Below are positions 58,345 through 64,000 of a DNA stretch of 64,000 nt, one piece after another. The first letter of the stretch is position 1. Each line of letters begins with the position of its first letter. The notes under the pieces are model-generated. The model had not been told where the DNA came from and did no database searches. It worked only from the letters and a program-made list of their open reading frames with translations. Both the position numbers and the translations under genes were made by a program. Origin of the DNA: Streptomyces monomycini (lineage in GTDB: Bacteria; Actinomycetota; Actinomycetes; Streptomycetales; Streptomycetaceae); contig NZ_JAFIQY010000018.1 in the NCBI RefSeq assembly GCF_022271435.1, positions 62,001 through 126,000 of the forward strand, given 5' to 3'.

Positions 58345-58797
58345 CTACTCGGACCGCTTCTTCGGACGCCACACGACCAGCGCGCCGGCCTGCTGCACGT
58401 CCTGATAGGGCACCAGGTCCCGGCGGTACGAGGCGTGCACCGCCGCCTCCCGCTGCTGGATGGTGGCGGCCGCGCCCTCGACCGCGTGCTGGAGCTCGGC
58501 GACCCGCTGACGCAGGGCCGTGACCTGGTTCTCCAGCTCGATGATGCGCTTGATGCCGGCGAGGTTGATGCCCTCGTCCTGCGACAGCCGCTGCACTTCC
58601 CGGAGCAGTTCGATGTCCCGGGAGGAGTAGCGCCGGCCGCGCCCCGCCGTACGGTCGGGCGAGACCAGCCCCAGGCGGTCGTACTGACGCAGGGTCTGCG
58701 GATGCAGACCCGAGAGCTGAGCCGCGACGGAGATGACGTACACCGGCGACTCTTCGGTCAGTTCGTACGGGTTCCGACGCCCGCCCCGGCCATCCAT
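58345..58797 (-). CDS. hspR: Heat-shock repressor HspR (MerR family)
   Basis: 150 residues from the ATG at 58797, with GGGAG ten bases upstream; a TTG three codons earlier overlaps the dnaJ stop but would sit too close to that site. MerR helix-turn-helix: PVYVISVAAQLSGLHPQTLRQYDRLGLVSPDRTAGRGRRYSSRDIELLREVQRLSQDEGINLAGIKRIIELE, then a coiled coil. Binds HAIR operators with DnaK as co-repressor. Last gene of dnaK-grpE-dnaJ-hspR, so it represses its own operon. Confidence 0.97.
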   Translation of the reverse strand: MDGRGGRRNPYELTEESPVYVISVAAQLSGLHPQTLRQYDRLGLVSPDRTAGRGRRYSSRDIELLREVQRLSQDEGINLAGIKRIIELENQVTALRQRVAELQHAVEGAAATIQQREAAVHASYRRDLVPYQDVQQAGALVVWRPKKRSE

Positions 58798-58802
58798 CCG
58801 AC

Positions 58803-59987
58803 TCAAGCTCCCTTCGCGGCCTGGAACAGCTCCGCCCGCGGGTCCTCACCCGCGGTCGCCTCGCGGTAGGACTCCAGCGACTCCCGTGCGGTGTCGCCGA
58901 GGTCCGTGGGGACGCTCACCTCGACGGTGACCAGCAGGTCGCCGCGGGTGCCGTCCTTGCGCGACGCTCCCTTGCCGCGCACGCGCATCGTACGTCCGTT
59001 GGGAGTCCCGGCCGGGAGCTTGAGCGTCACCGGCGGGCCGCCGAGTGTCGGCACCCGCACCTCGCCGCCCAGCGCCGCCTCCGGGAAGGTGACCGGGACG
59101 GTGACGGTCAGGTTGTCGCCCTTGCGGCCGAAGACCGGGTGGGCCTCGACGTGCACGACGACGTACAGATCGCCGTTCGGACCGCCGCGCTCGCCCGGGG
59201 CGCCCTTGCCGCGCAGCCGGATGCGCTGCCCGTCGGAGACACCCGCCGGGATCCGCACCTGCATCGTGCGCGAACTGGTCGCCCGGCCGCTGCCCTTGCA
59301 GGCCTCGCACGGGTTCTCCGCGATCAGGCCGCGGCCCTTGCAGTCCACACACGGGTCGGTGAGCGAGAAGCCGCCACCGCCGCCGCGGCTGACCTGCCCG
59401 GTACCGACGCAGGTCGGGCACACCCGCGGGGTGCCGTTCTTGTCGCCGGTGCCGGAGCACGCCTTGCAGCCCGCCTGACTGGACATCCGCAGCGGGACCG
59501 TGGCCCCGTCCGCCGCCTCGGTGAAGCTGAGTGTCACCTCGGACTCGACGTCCTGGCCGCGGCGCGGCTGCGTACGAGTACCGCCGCCGCCGCGGTTGAA
59601 CAGGCCGCCGAAGACATCGCCGAGCCCGCCGCCGAAGCCGCCGCCCGCCGTGCCGCCCTGGGCACCGCCGCCGCCTCCGAAGAGGTCACCGAGGTCGAAG
59701 TTGAACGATCCGCCACCGGCGCCGCCGGGGCCGGCGCGGAAGCCGCCGTTGCCGAACAGCGCCCGCGCCTCGTCGTACTCCTTGCGGCGCTTGGGGTCAC
59801 CGAGGATGTCGTTGGCCTCGGAGATCTCCTTGAAGCGCTCCTCGGCCTTGGCGTCCCCCTTGTTGGCGTCCGGGTGGAACTCCCGGGCCAGCTTGCGGTA
59901 CGCCTTCTTGATCTCCGCCTCGGTGGCGTCCTTCGGGACGCCGAGGACCTTGTAGTAGTCCTTCTCCACGAAGTCCTTGGTGTTCAT
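58803..59987 (-). CDS. dnaJ: Co-chaperone DnaJ
   Basis: 394 residues: J domain about 9-75 with HPD in REFHPDANKG, a Gly/Phe-rich region with extended Gly repeats (about 80-155), four CxxCxGxG zinc motifs (CKACSGTG, CPTCVGTG, CVDCKGRG, CEACKGSG), and a C-terminal substrate domain. The ATG at 59987 is 42 bp after the grpE stop. Stimulates DnaK ATPase. Confidence 0.97.
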   Translation of the reverse strand: MNTKDFVEKDYYKVLGVPKDATEAEIKKAYRKLAREFHPDANKGDAKAEERFKEISEANDILGDPKRRKEYDEARALFGNGGFRAGPGGAGGGSFNFDLGDLFGGGGGAQGGTAGGGFGGGLGDVFGGLFNRGGGGTRTQPRRGQDVESEVTLSFTEAADGATVPLRMSSQAGCKACSGTGDKNGTPRVCPTCVGTGQVSRGGGGGFSLTDPCVDCKGRGLIAENPCEACKGSGRATSSRTMQVRIPAGVSDGQRIRLRGKGAPGERGGPNGDLYVVVHVEAHPVFGRKGDNLTVTVPVTFPEAALGGEVRVPTLGGPPVTLKLPAGTPNGRTMRVRGKGASRKDGTRGDLLVTVEVSVPTDLGDTARESLESYREATAGEDPRAELFQAAKGA

Positions 59988-60029
59988 CCCCGACGTCCCT
60001 CCTCCCGAACTGCTTCTTCCGTCGCCGCG

Positions 60030-60692
60030 TCAGCCCTCTTCCGGGCCACCGCTCTCCTCGTCCGAAGCCTTCACGTCTTCCTCACCGGCAGCCTTGCCGG
60101 GCTGCGCGCCCGGCTGCGGCTCGGCGACCGCGACCCGCGCGGGGCGGATCGTTCGTTCACCGATGCGATACCCCGGCTGCAGGATGGCGACGCACGTGGT
60201 CTCCGTGACATCCGGAGCGTACGAGTGCATCAGGGCCTCGTGGATCGTCGGGTCGAAGGGCTCGCCCTCCTTGCCGAACTGCTGCAGGCCCAGCTTCGCG
60301 ACCACCGTCTCCAGCGACTCGGCCACCGACTTGAAGCCGCCGACCAGCTCGCCGTGCTCCCGGGCCCGCCCGATGTCGTCGAGCACGGGCAGCAGCTCGG
60401 TGAGGAGGTTCGCCGCGGCGATCTCCTTCACCGACACCCGGTCCCGCTCCACCCGGCGACGGTAGTTCTGGTACTCCGCCTGGAGCCGCTGGAGGTCCGC
60501 GGTGCGCTCGTTGAGCGCGGTACGCACCTGGTCCAGCTGCGCCGTGGCGGCTACGTCCTGGTTCGTCTCCCCGGCCGGGGCCGAGCCCGCCGTGTCGGCG
60601 GACTCGGCCTGCGCCGCGTCATCAGGGGTCTGTGCGGCTTCGGCGGGGACGTCGGGCTTCTTGTCGTCGAAGCCCGGAGTCTCCTCCGTCAC
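60030..60692 (-). CDS. grpE: Nucleotide exchange factor GrpE
   Basis: 220 residues, unusually long acidic N-terminal and C-terminal tails around the coiled-coil core (RTALNERTADLQRLQAEYQNYRRRVERDRVSVKEIAAANLLTELLPVLDDIGRAREHGEL) and beta wing (AILQPGYRIGERTIRPARVAVAE). GTG 60692 overlaps the dnaK stop (GTGA). Releases ADP from DnaK. Confidence 0.97.
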   Translation of the reverse strand: MTEETPGFDDKKPDVPAEAAQTPDDAAQAESADTAGSAPAGETNQDVAATAQLDQVRTALNERTADLQRLQAEYQNYRRRVERDRVSVKEIAAANLLTELLPVLDDIGRAREHGELVGGFKSVAESLETVVAKLGLQQFGKEGEPFDPTIHEALMHSYAPDVTETTCVAILQPGYRIGERTIRPARVAVAEPQPGAQPGKAAGEEDVKASDEESGGPEEG

Positions 60693-62554
60693 GCGGCACC
60701 GTCCTTCTTGGGCTTCTCGTCGTCGACGATCTCGGCGTCCACGACATCGTCCTCGGGCTTGGCCTGCTGGCCGCCCGCGGCACCCGCGGCACCGGCGGCG
60801 CCCTCGGCACCGCCCGCGGCCTGCGCGTCGGCGTACATGGCCTGGCCCAGCTTCTGGCTGACCGCGGCGACCTTCTCGGTCGCGGTGCGGATCTCGGCCG
60901 TGTCCTCGCCCTTGAGCTTCTCCTTCAGCTCGGCGACGGCGGTCTCGACCTCGGTCTTCACCTCGGCGGGGACCTTCTCCTCGTTGTCCTTGAGGAACTT
61001 CTCCGTCTGGTAGACGAGCTGCTCGCCCTGGTTACGGGACTCGGCGGCCTCGCGGCGGCGGTGGTCCTCGTCCGCGTACTGCTCGGCCTCCTGGCGCATC
61101 CGGTCGACCTCGTCCTTCGGCAGCGAGGAGCCGCCGGTGACGGTCATCTTCTGCTCCTTGCCGGTGCCGAGGTCCTTCGCCGCGACGTGCATGATGCCGT
61201 TCGCGTCGATGTCGAAGGCGACCTCGATCTGCGGCACGCCTCGCGGGGCCGGGGGCAGACCGGTCAGCTCGAACATGCCGAGCTTCTTGTTGTACGCCGC
61301 GATCTCGCGCTCGCCCTGGTAGACCTGGATCTGCACGGAGGGCTGGTTGTCCTCGGCGGTGGTGAAGATCTCCGAGCGCTTGGTCGGGATCGTCGTGTTC
61401 CGCTCGATGAGCTTGGTCATGATGCCGCCCTTGGTCTCGATACCGAGGGACAGCGGGGTGACGTCCAGCAGGAGGACGTCCTTGACCTCACCCTTGAGGA
61501 CACCGGCCTGCAGCGACGCGCCGATGGCGACGACCTCGTCCGGGTTGACGCCCTTGTTGGCGTCCTTGCCGCCGGTCAGCTCCTTGACGAGCTCGGCGAC
61601 GGCCGGCATCCGGGTCGAGCCGCCGACCAGGACCACGTGGTCGATCTCGGACAGCTCGATGCCGGCGTCCTTGATGACGTTGTGGAACGGGGTCTTGCAG
61701 CGCTCCAGGAGGTCCGAGGTGAGCTGCTGGAACTGCGCCCGGGTGAGCTTCTCGTCCAGGTGCAGCGGGCCCTCGGCGGAGGCGGTGATGTAGGGCAGGT
61801 TGATCGTCGTCTCGGTGGACGAGGACAGCTCGATCTTCGCCTTCTCCGCGGCCTCGCGCAGGCGCTGGAGCGCCATCTTGTCCTTGGAGAGGTCGACGCC
61901 GTGGCCGTTGTTGAACTGCTTGACCAGGTAGTCGACGACGCGCTGGTCCCAGTCGTCACCACCGAGGTGGTTGTCGCCGTTGGTCGCCTTGACCTCGACG
62001 ACACCGTCGCCGATCTCCAGCAGCGAGACGTCGAAGGTACCGCCACCGAGGTCGAAGACCAGGATGGTCTGGTCGTCCTTCTCCAGGCCGTAGGCCAGGG
62101 CCGCGGCGGTGGGCTCGTTGACGATGCGCAGGACGTTCAGACCCGCGATCTCACCGGCCTCCTTGGTGGCCTGGCGCTCGGAGTCGTTGAAGTAGGCCGG
62201 AACGGTGATGACCGCGTCCGCGACCTTCTCGCCGAGGTAGGCCTCCGCGTCCCGCTTCAGCTTCTGCAGGATGAAGGCGCTCATCTGCTGCGGGTTGAAG
62301 TCCTTGCCGTCCAGGTTGACCTTCCAGTCAGTGCCCATGTGGCGCTTGACCGAACGGATCGTCCTGTCGACGTTGGTGACCGCCTGGCGCTTCGCGACCT
62401 CGCCGACCAGCACCTCGCCGTTCTTGGCGAAGGCGACGACGGACGGCGTGGTCCTGGCGCCCTCGGCGTTGGTGATGACGGTGGGCTCACCGCCTTCGAG
62501 AACACTGACGACGGAGTTCGTCGTGCCCAGGTCGATGCCGACCGCACGTGCCAT
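60689..62554 (-). CDS. dnaK: Chaperone DnaK (Hsp70)
   Basis: 621 residues: GIDLGTTNSVVSV at 7-19, DLGGGTFDVSLLE near 170, substrate-binding beta domain (LSLGIETKGGIMTKLIERNTTIPTKRSE) and a helical lid ending in the acidic EEKPKKDGAA tail. ATG 62554 follows GGAGG. First gene of the dnaK operon; HspR needs it as co-repressor. Confidence 0.99.
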   Translation of the reverse strand: MARAVGIDLGTTNSVVSVLEGGEPTVITNAEGARTTPSVVAFAKNGEVLVGEVAKRQAVTNVDRTIRSVKRHMGTDWKVNLDGKDFNPQQMSAFILQKLKRDAEAYLGEKVADAVITVPAYFNDSERQATKEAGEIAGLNVLRIVNEPTAAALAYGLEKDDQTILVFDLGGGTFDVSLLEIGDGVVEVKATNGDNHLGGDDWDQRVVDYLVKQFNNGHGVDLSKDKMALQRLREAAEKAKIELSSSTETTINLPYITASAEGPLHLDEKLTRAQFQQLTSDLLERCKTPFHNVIKDAGIELSEIDHVVLVGGSTRMPAVAELVKELTGGKDANKGVNPDEVVAIGASLQAGVLKGEVKDVLLLDVTPLSLGIETKGGIMTKLIERNTTIPTKRSEIFTTAEDNQPSVQIQVYQGEREIAAYNKKLGMFELTGLPPAPRGVPQIEVAFDIDANGIMHVAAKDLGTGKEQKMTVTGGSSLPKDEVDRMRQEAEQYADEDHRRREAAESRNQGEQLVYQTEKFLKDNEEKVPAEVKTEVETAVAELKEKLKGEDTAEIRTATEKVAAVSQKLGQAMYADAQAAGGAEGAAGAAGAAGGQQAKPEDDVVDAEIVDDEKPKKDGAA

Positions 62555-62571
62555 TTCGATTCCTCCAGTGA

Positions 62572-62592
62572 CTTGAGTGGAACAGACTCAAG
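62572..62592. promoter_or_regulatory. HAIR operator (HspR binding) upstream of dnaK
   Basis: CTTGAGT-GGAACAG-ACTCAAG, a perfect match to CTTGAGT-N7-ACTCAAG, 18 bp upstream of the dnaK ATG. A TTGACA -35-like hexamer on the minus strand lies at 62614-62619, so the operator covers the downstream part of the promoter region. Confidence 0.95.
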
Positions 62593-62623
62593 CGTGCAGC
62601 ACCATCGCCAGCCTGTCAATTGA

Positions 62624-62644
62624 CCTGAGCCGGGCCCGCTCAAC
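62624..62644. promoter_or_regulatory. Second, degenerate HAIR-like site upstream of dnaK
   Basis: CCTGAGC-CGGGCCC-GCTCAAC keeps the 7-bp spacing but has four mismatches to the consensus. It lies upstream of the TTGACA hexamer. More than one HAIR is known in the S. coelicolor dnaK promoter. Confidence 0.6.
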
Positions 62645-62784
62645 TTTTATGTCGGGCTTACCGTCACTCCCTCTTCGGAGGACGCCGCTCGGGGCGGGAA
62701 GGGTTGCCTGCGCGACACAGATCACCGGCCGGGCGGCTTCATGGCGCTCGGGATACTGGGTAACCTCAGCGCAGACCCGAAAAG

Positions 62785-62798
62785 TTACTGCTTAGTAA
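62785..62798. promoter_or_regulatory. Palindrome TTACT-N4-AGTAA upstream of the EtfD-like gene
   Basis: TTACT-GCTT-AGTAA, perfect arms, 105 bp before the ATG at 62904 in one of the most AT-rich stretches nearby. The form resembles operators of TetR-family repressors, possibly one that senses acyl-CoA, given the function of the gene. Confidence 0.5.
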
Positions 62799-62903
62799 TC
62801 GCTGTAGTCCTTGTACCGCGGACTCCGCGTACCCCTCGTACGTACGCGCAGCCCCTCAAGTATTCCCCGTAACCCCCGCACTCGCAGGCCCGAGGAGCCA
62901 CCC

Positions 62904-64000
62904 ATGCAACTCGCCGCGATCATCGTGTCGCTGGTCCTAATCGCGGTCGGCGTAGCACTGTTCGGCCGTGCCATCCTGCAGATCGTCCGCCAGCTGCGGC
63001 TCGGCCAGCCCGTACCGGCCGGCACCCGGACCGACGACCCTACGCGCCGCACGGTCACGGTGGTCAAGGAGTTCCTCGGCCACACCCGGATGAACCGCTG
63101 GGGCGTCGTGGGCGTGGCGCACTGGTTCGTGGCGGTGGGCTTCTTCTCGCTGCTGCTGACGATCGTCAACGCGATCGGCCAGCTCTTCAAGGCCGACTGG
63201 CTGCTGCCCGTCGTCGGCGAGTGGATGCCGTACAACGTCTTCGTCGAGTTCATCGGCACGATGACGGTGCTCGGCATCCTGGCCCTGATCGTCATCCGGC
63301 AGCTGAGCAAGCCGGGCAAGCCGGGCCGCAAGTCCCGCTTCGCGGGCTCCAACTTCGGCCAGGCGTACTTCGTCGAGGCCGTCATCCTCATCGTCGGCGT
63401 CTGCATCTTCATGCTGCACGCGCTGGAGGGCGCCCAGCACCACGTGGACGGCTACGAGGCGTCGTTCTTCATCTCGTACCCGGTCGTCTCGTGGCTGGAG
63501 GGCATGGACGTCGCGACGCTCCAGAACCTCACCTACTTCTTCGCCGGCCTGAAGATCGCCACGTCCTTCATCTGGATGATCACGGTCGCGCTGAAGACCG
63601 ACATGGGTGTGGCCTGGCACCGCTTCCTCGCCTTCCCGAACATCTGGTTCAAGCGCGAGGCCGACGGCGACGTCGCGCTCGGCGCGCTCCAGCCCATGAC
63701 CAGCGCGGGCAAGCCGATCGACTTCGAGGACCCGGGCGAGGACGACCAGTTCGGCGTCTCCCAGGTCGAGCACTTCTCCTGGAAGGGCCTGCTCGACTTC
63801 TCCACCTGCACCGAGTGCGGCCGCTGCCAGTCGCAGTGCCCCGCCTGGAACACCGGCAAGCCGCTGTCGCCGAAGCTGATGATCATGGCACTGCGGGATC
63901 ATGCGCACGCCAAGGCCCCGTACCTGCTCGCCGGCGGCGGCAAGGACGAGGAGGGCGCCGAGAAGGCGACCGCCGCCCAGCTCAAGGACGTCCCGGCGGC
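62904..64000 (+). CDS. EtfD-like iron-sulfur membrane oxidoreductase (partial)
   Basis: N-terminal 365 codons; the rest lies beyond the right edge. ATG 62904 has a CGAGGAG site. About six TM helices (MQLAAIIVSLVLIAVGVALFG; VVGVAHWFVAVGFFSLLLTIV; FVEFIGTMTVLGILALIVI; AYFVEAVILIVGVCIFMLHAL; LTYFFAGLKIATSFIWMITVAL) carry His residues suited to heme, then a cluster motif CTECGRCQSQCPAWNTGKPLSPK near residue 302. Layout and position near dnaK resemble EtfD, which reoxidises electron-transfer flavoprotein in fatty-acid oxidation and passes electrons to menaquinone. A heterodisulfide-reductase-like annotation is also common. Confidence 0.8.
   Translation, partial: MQLAAIIVSLVLIAVGVALFGRAILQIVRQLRLGQPVPAGTRTDDPTRRTVTVVKEFLGHTRMNRWGVVGVAHWFVAVGFFSLLLTIVNAIGQLFKADWLLPVVGEWMPYNVFVEFIGTMTVLGILALIVIRQLSKPGKPGRKSRFAGSNFGQAYFVEAVILIVGVCIFMLHALEGAQHHVDGYEASFFISYPVVSWLEGMDVATLQNLTYFFAGLKIATSFIWMITVALKTDMGVAWHRFLAFPNIWFKREADGDVALGALQPMTSAGKPIDFEDPGEDDQFGVSQVEHFSWKGLLDFSTCTECGRCQSQCPAWNTGKPLSPKLMIMALRDHAHAKAPYLLAGGGKDEEGAEKATAAQLKDVPA

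Noticed and set aside
58798..58806. CTTGAGT at the hspR start as a HAIR operator.
   Set aside because: Only one half-site is present; it is part of the dnaJ stop/hspR start overlap within the operon.
1..64000. CRISPR array, prophage, rRNA operon or large antibiotic cluster.
   Set aside because: No spaced repeats of CRISPR type, no integrase, capsid, PKS or NRPS genes, and no rRNA-like stretch were seen.

Overview
This window is a high-GC chromosomal segment of a Streptomyces or a very close relative. The evidence is the GC-rich third codon positions, the frequent GTG starts with ATGA/GTGA gene overlaps, an Lsr2-type nucleoid protein, the HspR/HAIR chaperone regulon, a ParB-type parS palindrome and a gene content typical of Streptomyces core DNA. 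No prophage, CRISPR array, rRNA gene or large biosynthetic cluster is visible. The two ends cut through purL (left) and an EtfD-like iron-sulfur membrane protein (right).

Layout, left to right. (1) 1-9.4 kb: purine genes purL-purQ-purS (minus), a small Lsr2 paralogue, a glycine tRNA cluster (two odd tRNA-Gly(UCC) and two identical tRNA-Gly(GCC)), and between the GCC copies an ABC exporter with a DesK/DesR-like two-component system; then purC. (2) 9.5-17.6 kb: an MFS permease with a repetitive N-terminus divergent from a LysR regulator, a dimethylformamidase-like protein, a membrane protein with a decayed M48 peptidase domain, and purD carrying a small in-frame palindrome. (3) 17.9-29.7 kb: a SLATT-domain protein, a hypothetical protein, a GntR regulator with a class III aminotransferase, a secreted acidic protein, an OmpR-type two-component pair, a 284-bp MITE, a VTC/DUF4956 pair, a MarR regulator, and a membrane Ser/Thr kinase with a small coiled-coil partner. 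(4) 29.8-39.2 kb: purA, a degenerate diacylglycerol-kinase-like protein, a GbsR-type regulator divergent from an ABC exporter, a DUF6082-like coiled-coil membrane protein beside a 62-bp MITE remnant, and a LuxR-type two-component pair. (5) 39.2-49.5 kb: a tryptophan-to-anthranilate operon (kynA-kynU-kynB), DUF3151, fbaA, parS, pyrE, an aldose epimerase-like protein, a CoxG-like SRPBCC protein, a membrane aminopropyltransferase-like protein and a DUF2617 protein. (6) 49.9-54.7 kb: a small Cys/His-rich membrane protein, a class I aminotransferase followed by a toxin-antitoxin islet that ends in a relic copy of the aminotransferase 3' end, a GT-C mannosyltransferase-like protein and a YbjN protein. 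(7) 54.8-64 kb: clpB, a pyridoxamine-oxidase-fold protein, dnaK-grpE-dnaJ-hspR with HAIR operators, and the EtfD-like gene.

Functionally the window mixes de novo purine synthesis (six pur genes in four transcription units), pyrimidine salvage/synthesis (pyrE), glycolysis (fbaA), tryptophan catabolism, proteostasis under HspR, and several small sensor/regulator/transporter sets. The most unusual signals are the paired tRNA-Gly(UCC) genes that have jointly lost the 18-55 tertiary contact and the normal T-stem, the TA islet at the aminotransferase 3' end, and a family of MITEs and short palindromes that reach into coding sequence. All calls come from reading the sequence; no database search was run.
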